From the NCBI GenBank assembly GCA_001311805.1, contig BBCA01000022.1, forward strand, positions 1 through 46,347: a stretch of DNA of 46,347 nucleotides, in the 5' to 3' direction. Positions within the stretch are counted from its first letter, which is position 1; each line of letters starts with the position of its first letter. The stretch comes from Lentibacillus juripiscarius JCM 12147 (GTDB lineage Bacteria; Bacillota; Bacilli; Bacillales_D; Amphibacillaceae). Positions 20,044-30,500 of the stretch are shown here, piece by piece. The notes under the pieces were generated by a model that worked only from the letters and a program-made list of their open reading frames with translations, did not search any database and had not been told where the DNA came from. The position numbers and the translations under genes are program-made.

Positions 20044-21260
20044 GTGAAACGTAACTTGGTTATCATGTGGTTTGCGAACTTTTTCATTGCTGGAAGCATC
20101 ACGATGGTTCTTCCATTCATTTCGCTATTCATTGAAGAGTTCGGGGATTTTTCTGATTCCTATGTGCAATCATGGTCAGGCTGGATTTTCGGAATCACCT
20201 TTGTCGCTGCGTTCATTTTTTCACCAATTTGGGGACGGATTGGTGATACGTATGGCCGGAAAAAATACTGATTCTTTCATCTGTCGGATTAGGTATATCT
20301 GTCCTGTTAATGGGGTCTGCGAACTCCGTCTGGGAGCTGTTTTTTCTGCGGCTGTTCATGGGCGTTTTCACAGGATTTATTCCGATGTCGCAGGCGCTTA
20401 TTTCCACGCAGACGCCAAAGGAGGTTGCCGGCCGGGTGCTTGGGACACTGCAGACAGGCAGCATCACCGGTTCATTGATGGGGCCGCTGCTCGGTGGTGC
20501 TTTGGCAGATACATTTGGTTTTGCATCGACATTCCAATGGGTGTCCCTTTCAATCTTTCTATCGGGTTTTATTGTATTATTCGGTGTCCGGGAAGCCCTT
20601 GTCAAAGACTCTGACGATGAGGACCAACAGCAGTCATACACGAGCAAGGAAGTACTCACACACATCATTAAAAACCCCGTCCTTCTTGTTGTTATGCTTA
20701 TCTCCGCGCTCGTGCAGATTGCGCATTTCAGCATTCAGCCGATACTGTCGCTTTACGTGGAAGCTATTCATGGGCCAGCAAATATTGCGTTCTTTTCCGG
20801 CATGGCTTTTTCCGCTGCGGGGCTCGGAAATTTATTAATGACGAAACGATGGGGGCGCCTTGGGGACCGGATCGGCTATGTCAAAGTTCTTATCTTCTTA
20901 CTGTTCATGGCTGGCATCGTCTACTTCCCTGGTGCATTTGTGACAACGATCTGGCAGCTGGTCATCCTGCGTTTCCTGCTCGGTATTTCCATTGGCGGGA
21001 TTATCCCGGTCCGGATCGCTTATATCAGGCAAGAGGCACCCATCTCCATGCAAGGTGAGGTACTCGGATACAACACCAGTCTGCGGTTTCTCGGAAATAT
21101 AATCGGCCCGGCACTGGGCGGCATGCTGGCAGGCTTTTTCGGATTTTCCGCCGTCTTTTTCGTCACCAGTGGATTGCTTATCTTAAGCGGCTGTTTCATG
21201 CTTGCCGCTTGGTATAAACACGAATATGCCGGAAAACAAACACAAACCAGTTCGTCTTGA
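20044..21260 (+). CDS. MFS transporter, multidrug-efflux type (frameshifted as read)
   Basis: About 405 residues with 12 predicted membrane helices. MFS loop 2-3 motif A reads GRIGDTYGRKK, and a second copy in the C-terminal half reads GRLGDRIGYVK. GIIPVRIAYIRQE and GPLLGGALAD resemble MdtG/TetA-like efflux proteins. The frame breaks at about 20268: GRKK continues as ILILSSVGLGISV if A6 is read as A7. GTG 20044 is used as start. Homologues often begin about six codons earlier, and an in-frame stretch ATC ACT GGG CAA AAT CCT precedes it with AAGAAGG upstream, so a misread ATG there is possible. Substrate unknown. A terminator follows. Confidence 0.85.
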
Positions 21261-21276
21261 TGAAAGGATGGCTGAC

Positions 21277-21307
21277 AGCAGCTTCTTAGTGGGAGCTGCT
21301 TTTTTTT
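21277..21307 (+). terminator. Terminator after the MFS gene
   Basis: AGCAGCT at 21277-21283 pairs with AGCTGCT at 21294-21300, followed by a run of nine T. Confidence 0.85.
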
Positions 21308-21412
21308 GGTTGGAGATACATGTTTTTTCAGGCAGAAATATTGATTGCGTAAGCTGGATATGATACAAATAAGGAAGTTACCATTATTAGAATTAGAAAG
21401 AAAGTGATAGTT

Positions 21413-21658
21413 ATGGGCGTAGTCATTGTCGAGGTCTGTGACGGAAACGCGATCACTTCTTTAGATATAGAGGGAATTATTGAAAATGAATTTCCAGAAG
21501 TCGCCGTTCTGATGAATGAATGCTTATCTTTTTGTGGCTTATGCCGCGTGAAACCATACGCACTCGTCAACAACCGGCGCGTTTTCGGGAACACACCTGA
21601 AGAATGTTTAGATAAAATTCGACAAGCGATAAAAGAAGAACTGGCCGTTTATCAATAA
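21413..21658 (+). CDS. DUF1450 family small cysteine-containing protein
   Basis: 81 residues, MGVVIVEVCDGNAITSLDIE at the N-terminus and the cysteine cluster NECLSFCGLC in the middle, followed by PYALVNNRRVFGNTPEE. This is the DUF1450 (YuzB-related) family of Bacillaceae; function unknown, though the cysteine spacing would suit a metal or Fe-S site. ATG 21413 is preferred over GTG 21404 on family length. Monocistronic: terminators flank it on both sides. Confidence 0.8.
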   Translation: MGVVIVEVCDGNAITSLDIEGIIENEFPEVAVLMNECLSFCGLCRVKPYALVNNRRVFGNTPEECLDKIRQAIKEELAVYQ

Positions 21659-21675
21659 CGGCCAGTTCTTCTTTT
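21631..21675. terminator. Strong terminator overlapping the DUF1450 stop codon
   Basis: A 19-bp perfect stem pairs 21631-21649 (AAAAGAAGAACTGGCCGTT) with 21657-21675 around a 7-nt loop. Half of the stem is coding sequence and the stop codon is at 21656-21658. A and T flanks make it usable in both directions. Confidence 0.92.
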
Positions 21676-21765
21676 GTTTGACTCTTTTCGTAACCTTCTG
21701 TTTTACCAGCGTAGTTGATATAAACTGCGATGTACTGTGAAAATGGAGTGCTATGACACCGCTCT

Positions 21766-21948
21766 GGAAATACACTCCGCTTTCCGTGGGCGGCTGATGA
21801 GCCTCCTCATGCTCGTCACGTTGCAAGCTTACTCGGCGAAGCATACGCTCCTCGCAGGTCGCAGATTACTCGGGGAAGCCTTGCTTTGTGCTTGCGCATT
21901 GCGGGGTCTCATCTAGGCCTCTGCTCCCACAGGAGTCCGTGTATTTCC
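21766..21948 (-). repeat. Inverted-pair structured element, copy E1
   Basis: Longest of six related elements. Outer stem GGAAATACAC 21766-21775 with GTGTATTTCC 21939-21948 (10/10). Second stem GTGGG 21786-21790 with CCCAC 21926-21930. Third GATGAG 21796-21801 with CTCATC 21908-21913. It has the shared blocks GCCTCCTC, GGGGTCT and AGGAGTC. It is head to head with E2. A conserved flank (GTTGATATAAACTGCGA) precedes it at 21714-21730. The strand given follows the G-T wobble argument in the findings. The 21676-22300 gap contains no gene. Confidence 0.75.
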
Positions 21949-22030
21949 TCCGCTAATGTTGTACTTGTAATCGGTTATATTTATTTGATGCTTAATTATA
22001 TCTCTATTTTGATGGTTGATTGGAGTGGAG

Positions 22031-22128
22031 GCCAGTCGACTCCTGCGGGAAAAGCAACAGCTGAAGACCCCACAGGAAGCGATTTTCTTCCGAGGAGGCT
22101 GAAGCGTTGCCCGCGGAAAGCGACTGGC
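22031..22128 (+). repeat. Inverted-pair structured element, copy E2
   Basis: Partner of E1 in opposite orientation. Stems: GCCAGTCG 22031-22038 with CGACTGGC 22121-22128; GCGGG 22045-22049 with CCCGC 22110-22114; CAAC 22055-22058 with GTTG 22106-22109; GGAAG 22075-22079 with CTTCC 22087-22091. All are perfect and nested. Conserved single-stranded blocks are GAAGACCCC and GAGGAGGCTGA. Confidence 0.75.
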
Positions 22129-22300
22129 TGGAACGGAAATCAACAAGCACTTACGTCGCATTATATAGAAATAGTTCATCAGTGCTTCATTTTCAGAGTT
22201 GACGCAAAAACAGCAGTCTTTTAGAAAACAGCCTTTTAGTTATGTTCGACAATATTCCTCATTTTTATTGCCCGGGAAATATTTTTTAAAAAACCGTAGA

Positions 22301-23469
22301 TTAAAGGCTTGATTTAAATATTTCCACTGAATCGTCTCGCGTCAATTTCTTGAAATTGCCAAACTCAGGACGCGCAATCACGGTTTTATCAGCCATCTCC
22401 TCTATCGTGCTTCCATCAATACCATAGTAGCCCAGGTCCGCTGGTGCACCAATGGAATTCCAGAATTCGCGCAATTTGTCGATCCCTTCCACTGCTGCTT
22501 CGTAGTCACTTTTTCCTTCCGCATCAACATTAAACACACGAACAGCTAGCTGCTTGAACCGGCTGGCATTGGATTCATCAAGCACATGTTTCATCCAGTT
22601 TGGAAACAGAATGGCCAGCCCGCCGCCATGTGGAATGTCATGGATGGCTGAAGCGGCGTGCTCCAGATTATGTGTCGCCCAGTCCCCGCGAAAGCCCATA
22701 TTGAGCATGTCATTCAATGCCAGTGTTCCGCTCAGCATAATTGTTTCGCGGTACTCGTAGTTTTCCAGATCATCCACCAGTTTTGGTGCTGTTTCTTTCA
22801 CTGTCCGCAAAATGGATTCACAGAACCTGTCCTGTATAGGCGTGTTCCCAGTCTGGTGAAAATAGTGCTCCAGCACATGCGACATGATATCGACCATTCC
22901 ATAAATGGTCTGCTCGAGCGGTACAGAGAATGTGTTCGCTGGATCCAAGATGGAAAATTTAGGGTATGTATATGGCGAACCCCACCCATGTTTTTCGTGC
23001 GTTTCCCAATTGGTGATCACCGAACCGCGGTTCATTTCCGATCCTGTTGCCGAGATAGTCAGCACCGTTCCAAATGGCAATGCGTCGTTGGCCTTGTCTT
23101 TTTCGTCACAATATCCCATATATCGGTATCGGTCTTTGCTCCGGCAGCAATTGCCTTTGTTGCATCAATGGTACTTCCACCACCGACTGCAAGCAGAAAT
23201 TCAACGCCTTCACGTTTGCAGATGTCGATACCTTTTCTAACCGTCGAAACACGCGGATTCGGCTCCACACCTGGCAATTCGTGCACTTCCGCATCAATTG
23301 CAGCAAGCTTTTCCATAACATTGTCATAAACCCCATTACGCTTGATGCTGCCACCACCGTAGACGACAAGCACCTTTTTCCCATATTTCGAAACCTCTTC
23401 TGGCAGGTTTTCCAGCTGGCCCCTGCCGAATATCAGTTTAACTGGATTATAAAATGTGAAATTGTTCAT
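22301..23469 (-). CDS. Iron-containing alcohol dehydrogenase, YugJ/butanol dehydrogenase-like (frameshifted as read)
   Basis: Group III, NAD(P)H-dependent alcohol/aldehyde oxidoreductase of about 389 residues. N-terminal nucleotide-binding half with [12 protein letters not shown] and [16 protein letters not shown]. The metal-binding C-terminal half carries histidines in [10 protein letters not shown] and [19 protein letters not shown]. The frame breaks near 23100: DIVTKK runs on as [20 protein letters not shown] if A5 is read as A6. It starts at ATG 23469, 17 bp after the ridA stop, so the two are probably one operon. Physiological substrate is not evident. Confidence 0.88.
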
Positions 23470-23486
23470 GATGATTCCCCCATTTG

Positions 23487-23864
23487 TCAGTCTTTATGAA
23501 CGATGGCATCCATTTCAATGCGGGCACCTTTTGGAAGCTGGCTGACCTCCACTGTTGCCCTTGCTGGATATGGCTGTGATAAGTAACTTCCATAAATTTC
23601 GTTGACTGTCGCAAAATCATCCATCGATGCAACATATATGGTGAACTTTACCACCTTCGAAAAATCAGCACCTGCTTCTGTCAGAATGGCCTGCAGGTTT
23701 TTAAGTACTTGCCTTGTCTGGTTCTCAATTCCATCTTCCAGTTCACCTGTTTCCGGATTTAAGCCAATCTGTCCGGAAATGTAAACAAAGTCCCCCGCCT
23801 GAATCGCTTGTGAATACGGTCCAATCGCATCCGGTGCATTATTTGTGTAGATTGCTTTTACCAT
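23487..23864 (-). CDS. ridA: RidA family reactive intermediate/imine deaminase
   Basis: Intact 125-residue protein of the RidA/YjgF/UK114 family, a cytosolic trimer that hydrolyses reactive enamines and imines, such as 2-aminoacrylate, formed by PLP enzymes. Diagnostic blocks: [33 protein letters not shown], and the active-site arginine region [20 protein letters not shown]. Start ATG 23864 follows GGAGGAG. Cotranscribed with the downstream alcohol dehydrogenase. In Bacillus the closest functional relative is YabJ, but the genomic setting here is different. Confidence 0.92.
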   Translation of the reverse strand: MVKAIYTNNAPDAIGPYSQAIQAGDFVYISGQIGLNPETGELEDGIENQTRQVLKNLQAILTEAGADFSKVVKFTIYVASMDDFATVNEIYGSYLSQPYPARATVEVSQLPKGARIEMDAIVHKD

Positions 23865-23922
23865 TATAAATCTCCTCCCCCATTTATCTGTTCAAATCCA
23901 GCTTATCATGTCACTATTCCGA

Positions 23923-24542
23923 CTACGAATCATTTGCAGCGGCCTTTCGATATTCGAGCACGTCGCGGACGTAATAAATATCACCATAGCAAGCGTCGTA
24001 CTGTTCTGCCGATTCTCTTAAACAGCTGTATTTTGATTTATCGCTCGCTGTCTTGTACATTTGCTGCGAAAAAGCAATGGCGGCATCTTGTGAATAGGTT
24101 CCCGAGTTGGCCTTTACATAATCAATAAACCCTTTGCCAAAATTGTACGATTGGATGGCCAGCTTCACATCACCATTCGCCGCTTCCAGTGTATGGGAAA
24201 AATAACGTACACCCTGCTTAATAGACAGCTCCGGATCATCAATACAGCCGCGCGATCCGCAGTAGCTTTCAGAGGATTGCATCGGGTCATTCCCGCGCCC
24301 GCCTGACTCCTGCATCATCATGGCCAGCAGTACGTCAACATGCTCACTCACCCCGTACTGTTCTGCATATGTTTCCACGACCGGTTTGTAACTCCATACG
24401 TCCTCACTCAGCCCTGCATACTGCTTCCCCATTGGCGACTTCCCCCAGTCCGTTGATGCGAGCGATATAATAACCAAAATACCCGCCATCATGAACGCAG
24501 CCAGTATCGACTGTTTAAGCGCTTTTTTTGTTTTCGTTTCAT
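23923..24542 (-). CDS. Membrane-anchored lysozyme-like muramidase family protein (frameshifted as read)
   Basis: About 206 residues: a basic N-terminus, one transmembrane anchor (SILAAFMMAGILVIISLAS), and an extracellular lysozyme-like domain as in CwlT-type bacteriophage/Tn916 muramidases. The catalytic glutamate is likely in AMMMQESGGRGND; SYNFGKGFIDYVK and a Cys-containing CGSRGCID segment follow. An open frame extends up to 24756, but the real start is ATG 24542 after AGAGGG. It reads MKRKQKKALKQSILAAF if an A7 run is read as A8. It begins 77 bp after the MATE gene and may be cotranscribed. It would cut glycan strands at the outer membrane face. Confidence 0.75.
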
Positions 24543-24619
24543 ACCATCCCTCTGCCCATTTTAAAGTCTCTGAAACTAGCCGTGCAGACAGCCAACATCC
24601 ACCACTGGGCGCACCGCAG

Positions 24620-25975
24620 TCAGCTATTTTGTTTGCGTTCTTGCAGTATTTCTTTTTCACGCCATTTGCCATACCGGTAATATAGAAATGCGACAAAAAC
24701 TGCTGACGAGGAAGCTGGCGCCCATGCCGACAGCGATCCCCGTGTCCCCCATCCAAGCGGAGAACAGACCAGCCAGCGGAAATCGAAGCACCCAGAAGGA
24801 AATAATGTTCAGCACGAGTACCTGATACATCGCTCCCGCGGCCCGGACAATTCCATTCAGAATAAAATTAATGCCAAGAAATGGGTAACACAATGCGATA
24901 ATCTGCAAATAGGTGGTTCCAAACGAAACAGCGGCTGGATCTTCTATGAACAGCCTGATGCCATATTCCGCAAATAAAACAACGATAATACCGACGAGCA
25001 GCATCACCGAGAAATTATACAGGACACCAAATTTGGCGATCTGTCTTACACGCGGCCAGTCACGCACACCGATATTTTGTCCGGCCATGCTGTTGACCGA
25101 TGTTCCCAAAGCATGAGCTGGCAGCATTAAAATACTGTCCAACCGTTGTGCCGCCCCAAATCCAGCCACCACATGATTCCCGAATCCAGTGACAACACTC
25201 ATAATGGCCGCCGACCCAGCTGAAATGACCGCCATCTGTAAGCCGGAGGGAATGCCAAGATTCAAAATTATGCCAACCTCCTGTTTCGCCGGGACACTAG
25301 GTATACTGAACGGAGCAAGTTTTTTCGAAAGCACGTAAACGATTCCATAAAGAAACGCACTGCCCTGCGCCACAATCGTCGCAAATGCCGCCCCTTTGAT
25401 GCCAAGCCCGAATCCACTAATGAACAGCGGGTTTAGAATAATGTTCAGTAAAACCGCCATCATAACAAAGCGGAGGGGTGTTTTACTATCGCCAAGCGCA
25501 CGAAGAACGGTCGAAATAAAATTGTAGCCAAATAAAAATAAGATACCGAGAAAATTAATCTGCAGATACGTCTGTGCTTCCGGCAGCATCGTCTCCGGTG
25601 TGCCTAAAAGCCGCAGCAGCTGTTCGGCAAATGTATGGCCAAGCGTGCTTAACAGCAGTGCCATCACAGTCAAAATAACGACAAATGCATTCAAATACCG
25701 CTTCAGGCCTGATTCATTGTCACGGCCTTTCTGCTGCGAAAGAATCGTCAGCGCCGCATTATTCAGCCCAAGAACGAACGAAAGCACCGTAAAAATAATT
25801 GTACTCGATACAGCAACCGACCCAAGCGCACTCGCTCCCAGCAAGTTCCCGACCCACAAACTGTCTGCAAACTGATACGACGTCTGCAGCAGATTCGTCA
25901 GCATGACCGGGCCGGAAAAATAATCAGATGCCGTAAAATATTCCCCTGTGTGAAATCATGCTGTCCCGCCATCAT
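24620..25975 (-). CDS. MATE family efflux transporter (two frameshifts as read)
   Basis: Cation-coupled drug/metabolite exporter of about 450 residues with 12 helices. The start MMAGQHDFTQGNILRHLIIF at 25975 joins SGPVMLTNLLQTSYQF if a T5 run near 25920 is read as T6. The core has DSLWVGNLLGASALG and MAGQNIGVRDWPRV. An indel near 24690 hides the C-terminus, which in the next frame reads FVAFLYYRYGKWREKEILQE and stops at 24620. The start follows GGAAAGGCGGG. It lies just upstream of the lysozyme-like gene. Substrate unknown. Confidence 0.88.
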
Positions 25976-26077
25976 TGCCCGCCTTTCCGTACTATTCCTC
26001 TGCTATTGTAGCACGAAAGGCAGTGTTCTTTCTTTTGAAACACTTATGATCCGTGCAGGCGGGTGGCTGCGAGTGAG

Positions 26078-27112
26078 TTACACGAACGAACGCACAATGA
26101 CTGCAGCTGGCTCTTCCTGCTCAATCAGGCCGACACCCTGCCCCGCCCATAACGACTGCATATCCGCCAAGCTATGCTGTTTCGCGGCGGCACGAATGTC
26201 TTTGGTCATTTGATTTTGAATCGGATATGGCAATGGCTCGATTTCGCTGGTTTCCACTTCTTGAACAAATCGGTTGCGGATGGCACGCGCTGGCCTGCCG
26301 GAAAACACCTTCGTAATCGCGGTATCACCTGTATCTGCGCTGATGAGTGCCTGGCGGTAGGCTGTGTTCGTACCTGCTTCTTTGGCTACTAAAAATCTCG
26401 TGCCAAGCTGCACACCTGCTGCACCCATGGCTAATAAAGCGTCCATTTGACTTTTCGAGTGAATTCCACCTGCTGCAACAACGGGCACCCGGACTTGTGC
26501 TACGATTTCCTGGACGAGCACGAGTAATCCGATGGTGCTTCCATACGGGAAATTTTCAACATTAAATGTTCCCCGGTGTCCGCCCGCTTCCACACCTTGG
26601 GCGACAATCACATCATAGCCGGCGTCTTCCAGCTGCCGGGCCTCAGCAGGATTCGTTGCCATGCCAATCAGTGTAACCCCCTTGTTTTGCAGGCGCTCCA
26701 TATGCGCATCACCCAGCATCCCAAATGCCGTGCTGACAATAGGGATATTTTCCTCAAGAATGACATTTATTTTCTGGTCCAAATGATCATACACGTGAAC
26801 GGAGCTTGCCCCAGGATCCGCACCAAGTTCGTTACGGAAGCCGTCCAGAAACCGCTGCATTGGCTGGATATCCGCGGATGATGCATCCATGTTTACGGCA
26901 AAAAGATTCACAGCAAATGGCTGATCCGTCAGTTGTTTTACCTTTCTGATGTCTTCCTTTAGTGATGTGCCGTCCATGTAGCCTGCCCCGATTGTTCCAA
27001 GGGCACCTTCATTTGCGACCGTGGCAACCAATTCTGGTGTCGTAATCCCGCCCGCCATGCCGGCCTGAATAATCGGCACCTCAATCTGCAATTTATCCAG
27101 TAATCTATTCAC
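26078..27112 (-). CDS. Nitronate monooxygenase (2-nitropropane dioxygenase family)
   Basis: Intact FMN-dependent TIM-barrel enzyme of 344 residues that oxidises alkyl nitronates to carbonyl compounds and nitrite. Diagnostic blocks: PIIQAGMAGGITTPELVA, DVIVAQGVEAGGHRGTF (conserved His), and PVVAAGGIHSKSQMDALLAM (flavin phosphate site). An open frame extends to 27175, but GTG 27112 is the better start because TGGAGGA lies nine bases upstream and the family N-terminus begins at LLDKLQIEVPII. Alternative: the related FabK enoyl-ACP reductase, less likely without fatty-acid genes nearby. Single gene, followed upstream by a repeat locus. Confidence 0.85.
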   Translation of the reverse strand: MNRLLDKLQIEVPIIQAGMAGGITTPELVATVANEGALGTIGAGYMDGTSLKEDIRKVKQLTDQPFAVNLFAVNMDASSADIQPMQRFLDGFRNELGADPGASSVHVYDHLDQKINVILEENIPIVSTAFGMLGDAHMERLQNKGVTLIGMATNPAEARQLEDAGYDVIVAQGVEAGGHRGTFNVENFPYGSTIGLLVLVQEIVAQVRVPVVAAGGIHSKSQMDALLAMGAAGVQLGTRFLVAKEAGTNTAYRQALISADTGDTAITKVFSGRPARAIRNRFVQEVETSEIEPLPYPIQNQMTKDIRAAAKQHSLADMQSLWAGQGVGLIEQEEPAAVIVRSFV

Positions 27113-27168
27113 AATAACATTCCTCCATTTTTTATTAAATTTATGAATCAACCTAGCCCTAAGCCTTC

Positions 27169-27202
27169 GTTGCACTTATGCATTAGGAAAGTATTTATAC
27201 TT
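27169..27202 (-). repeat. 34-bp dispersed repeat, copy 1
   Basis: On the minus strand this reads AAGTATAAATACTTTCCTAA and ends TGCATAAGTGCAAC. It matches 37674-37707 (plus) at 31 of 34 positions by eye. Both copies lie on the same outer side of a structured-element pair, next to the conserved GTTGAT flank (here 27253-27281). Confidence 0.7.
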
Positions 27203-27339
27203 GGCTGTTTCCGAAAAGATTCCACCATTCGATAGTTCCTTATTATTGCACAGTTGATCTATACTGCGACACACTGAAAATTTATCTTTCGTAGCACTTT
27301 CTCTCGTTCTAATGATAGATTAGTGCTTGAATTCGCTTC

Positions 27340-27447
27340 GGCAGAATACTTCGCTTTCCGCGGGCACGGCTTCAGCCTCCTCGCGGAAAACCGCCGCTGC
27401 TCAGGTCTAGACACGTGCTGTTCCCGCAGGAGTCTACGTATTCTGCC
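27340..27447 (-). repeat. Inverted-pair structured element, copy E3
   Basis: Outer stem GGCAGAATAC 27340-27349 with GTATTCTGCC 27438-27447 (10/10). Inner stems GCGGG 27360-27364 with CCCGC 27423-27427, CACG 27365-27368 with CGTG 27414-27417, and GCGG 27383-27386 with CCGC. Shared blocks GCTTCAGCCTCCTCG, AGGTCT and CAGGAGTC are present. Head to head with E4. Confidence 0.75.
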
Positions 27448-27540
27448 TACGCTGGTAGTGGTGTTCTGATATCGAAAGGGGAAAGCCATGGAATTTACGT
27501 TACACGGACTTTTATTCCTTGAACAGAAAACTATTCTAAG

Positions 27541-27658
27541 CTGCGGAAAAATGCGAGACTCCTATGGGAAAAGGAACAGTCTGAAGACCCCGCAGCGAGC
27601 GTTCTTTGGAGCGAGGAGGCTGAGGCGTTCCCCATGGAAAGCGAGTATTTTTAAATGC
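27541..27658 (+). repeat. Inverted-pair structured element, copy E4
   Basis: Outer stem AAAAATGC 27547-27554 with GTATTTTT 27645-27652, which closes with one G-T wobble in this orientation. Inner stems ATGGG 27564-27568 with CCCAT 27631-27635 and GAAC with GTTC 27627-27630. Contains GAAGACCCC and GAGGAGGCTGA. No gene lies in 27113-27748 apart from these repeats. Confidence 0.75.
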
Positions 27659-27699
27659 AACAATTGATACAAAAAGAGTTTTATATTTTCTTACCTGTC

Positions 27700-27740
27700 A
27701 AAAAAGAAGCTATCCCACAGTAGTACACTGCAAAATAGCC
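27700..27740 (-). terminator. Probable terminator of the TRAP-TAXI operon
   Basis: GCTAT 27709-27713 pairs with ATAGC 27735-27739, and CAGT 27718-27721 pairs with ACTG 27727-27730 inside. On the minus strand the hairpin is followed by TTCTTTTTT. It lies directly past the permease stop. Confidence 0.55.
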
Positions 27741-27748
27741 CTTTTTCC

Positions 27749-29925
27749 TTACACAGTCTCTTGTGCCGGTTCAACTTGTGATCTGTCTTCTCTGTCCCGT
27801 TTCCACCACTGATAAACAATAATAGCTGCAAACAAAGCAACACCAATAGCATCGGTCAGTAAAGAGTGGTTAAGCAATACAACTGCAGCGGCTACGGCAA
27901 GAACACGCTCCAGCCATCCAAACTTGGTGAACAGGTAGCTCTGAATAAAGGTGGACCATGCGATAATACCGATGAACGCAGTCATGATGCTCAATGCAAT
28001 CTGTATCCAAGTCGCAGTCTCATCCTGCAAAATCAGCATTGGATTCATCACAAAGGCAAACGGCAGCAAGAGGGCACCCATATCAAATTTAAACCCTTGC
28101 ACACCGGTTTTGACCGGATCAGCCTTGGCAATTCCGGATGTGGCGTATGCCGGCAGATTAATCGGTGGTGTATCGTCTGCAAGAATGCCATAGTAAAACA
28201 CAAACAAGTGGGCTGCCAACACTGGAATATCGAGCTGTATCAGCGCCGGTGCCATTACCGCCGCCAGCACAATATATGTGGCTGTTGTCGGCAGGCCGAG
28301 TCCCATGACAATACATGCACCCATGGTGAACAGGAGCACCAAGAATAACTGCTCGTTGGCCAAGTCCAGGATAAGACCGGACAAAATCGGACCAAGCCCA
28401 GTCATGGTAACAACACCAGTCAAAATCCCCGCACTCGCACAGGCTGCCACAACGCTTAACGCATTCTTCGCACCTAATTCTAATGCGGAAAGAAATTCTT
28501 TCCATCCAAATTTAACCTGTTTTTCTGTATCGACTTTTTTGCCCATGACGTACCAAATCAATGCAAAAATGATACTACCGATGGAAACGAACGTCACATA
28601 TTCATTCAGCCCGAACAGCAAATGCGCTGCATACGCCGCCCCTGTAAAAACAAGGGAAACGAGAAATCCGGCACCGAAGTTCTTTTTGCATCCGGTAAGA
28701 AAACAAAGCGATTGTAATCGTCCCGACAATTGCCATAAAAGATGCGAGAATCGGTGTAAGCCGCAATATGAGCAAAACAATAATCGCGATAATTGGCAGC
28801 AGCAAGTAACCGCGCCCGGCAAAAACCCTGAACGGCGACACAAGTTCTTTCCGGGGAATCCCCGTCAAATTATGCTTGCTCGCTTCCAAGTGTACCATGA
28901 ACAAAATTGCCGTATAACTGAGCAATGCTGGTATAGCGGCCGATTTCACGATATCCAGATACGGAATCCCCGTAAAGTCTGCCATAATGAACGCGGCGGC
29001 ACCCATCACCGGTGGGAGCAGCTGTCCGCTGGAGGAGGCCGCCACCTCGACTCCTCCGGCAACTTTTGGACGAAATCCGGTTTTTTCATCAGTGGGATTG
29101 TAAACGTTCCTGTCGTTACCGCATTCGCCACTGAACTTCCGGAAATAGACCCCATCATACCGGATGATATGACAGCAGCCTTGGCCGGGCCGCCTTTAAA
29201 GGAACCGACAAGCGACATGGCCAGGTCAATGAACATTTTCCCAGCACCGGTAACTTCCAGAAATGCCCCGAACAAGATAAAAATGAACACGTACTGTGCC
29301 GATACCGTAATCGGTGTACCGAAAATCCCTTCGTTGGACAGGTACATGAATTCAGCGATTTCGCTCCATGTAAAACCAAAGTGATTGATCACATCCGGCA
29401 AAATTGCCCGGGCGCCAAGAAAGTCCGGCAAATACATATCGCCAAGCCAGGCATACAGCATAAAAGTCGTTGCCAAAATCACCAGCGGTTTACCAACAAC
29501 ACGACGTGTCGCCTCCAGCACGAGCAGAAGGGCAATAAACGACATCACCGTATCCATCGTGTTCGGGTCGCCGACTTTCCCGACCAGGTCCTTGGAAATA
29601 ATTAAAATATAAATACCGGTTGATGCCCCGAGCAATGAAAGCAGCAGATCATACCAGGGAATTTTTCTTCTGGCCGAGGTTCTTTATACGGAAAGATCAA
29701 GAAAATGAGGGTCAATGCAAAAGCAAGGTGAACGGCATTCTGCTGCATCCGCGGGAGCATATCAATGCCAGCTGTATATAAATGAAACAGCGAAAAGCTG
29801 ACGGCCACGACCAACACAGCCACAGCCATCCAGCCAAACAGCGTACGGTCACTGCCCTCGAGCTCGTCTAGCTGCTTATTCAGTTCTTCCTGGTTGAGTT
29901 CTTTGTCTAGATTTGATTGAGCCAT
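27749..29925 (-). CDS. TRAP transporter fused permease (DctQ-DctM type, TAXI system; three frameshifts as read)
   Basis: Integral membrane permease of about 725 residues with small (DctQ-like) and large (DctM-like) parts fused, as is usual in TAXI-TRAP systems. Starts MAQSNLDKELNQEELNKQLD after GGAGG. Large-domain blocks include GSISGSSVANAVTTGTFTIP, SSSGQLLPPVMGAAAFIMAD, GLGLPTTATYIVLAAVMAPA and GILADDTPPINLPAYATSGI. Breaks lie near 29650 (A5 for A6, EEK to IPWYDLLLSLLGAS), 29050 (A4 for A5, FVQK to VAGGVEVAASSSG) and 28690. Ion-driven import of an organic anion delivered by the TAXI binding protein. Substrate unknown. Confidence 0.88.
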
Positions 29926-29966
29926 AAAGGGCCTCCTTTCAAGGTCGGAACGGTTCTTCCAATCTG

Positions 29967-30500
29967 TCAAACTAGCTTTTTCCATAAGTAGACCACCATC
30001 GGCTCTTCTTTTATGTGAAGCGAAAAAGTTCTGCCGACAAATGGCTCTTTATAAATATCCCATGTTTTCCTGTCAATTGTGATGGTCTGTTTTGCCATGC
30101 GGACCGGGTGAAAAAGCACTTCCTGAAACTTCTTTTCAATAGAGTCAATGACATAAAAACCATCTTCAAGCCGGTCGGTCGCTCCTGGTGGTGGCTCTGT
30201 TTCAATTCCAGCGCCAAAACTGCAATTCCAGCTTTCCATCAGGACCATGTCATACTCACTGTTCACTTCATACTTTTCAATAATCGGGCACTTGGCAACA
30301 GAATGGATGTACCGTGACGAAACATTCGTATCGGCATTTACCAGCTCCGCAATCAAGACGTCTCCATTGTCGGCTTCCGCATACATAACATGGACGTCAG
30401 ACTGAAGCAAATAAATGCCGATAAGAATGAAAATGCCTGTTATAATCCAGGCAAGCCTGCGCCAGGGCAGGCGTTGCCGTTTTTTAAATAAAGATTTCAT
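29967..30500 (-). CDS. DUF1850 domain membrane protein of the TRAP-TAXI operon
   Basis: Intact 177 residues: a basic N-terminus, one transmembrane helix (LAWIITGIFILIGIYLL), then an extracellular DUF1850 domain with the typical RYIHSVAKCPIIEKYEV and GAGIETEPP segments. DUF1850 proteins are regularly found between TAXI binding proteins and their fused permeases, so a helper role in this importer is likely, but the mechanism is not known. The ATG overlaps the stop of the binding-protein gene (TAATG), and the permease starts 41 bp further on. Confidence 0.85.
   Translation of the reverse strand: MKSLFKKRQRLPWRRLAWIITGIFILIGIYLLQSDVHVMYAEADNGDVLIAELVNADTNVSSRYIHSVAKCPIIEKYEVNSEYDMVLMESWNCSFGAGIETEPPPGATDRLEDGFYVIDSIEKKFQEVLFHPVRMAKQTITIDRKTWDIYKEPFVGRTFSLHIKEEPMVVYLWKKLV

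Noticed and set aside
21631..21675. Inverted repeat as the end of an insertion sequence
   Set aside because: Perfect short-loop stem with A/T flanks at a stop codon is a terminator; no transposase is present.
28278..29384. 368-codon plus-strand open frame
   Set aside because: It lies entirely antisense to the TRAP permease, has no start signal, and its residue pattern (many Pro, Asn, Arg) is a shadow of the membrane protein.
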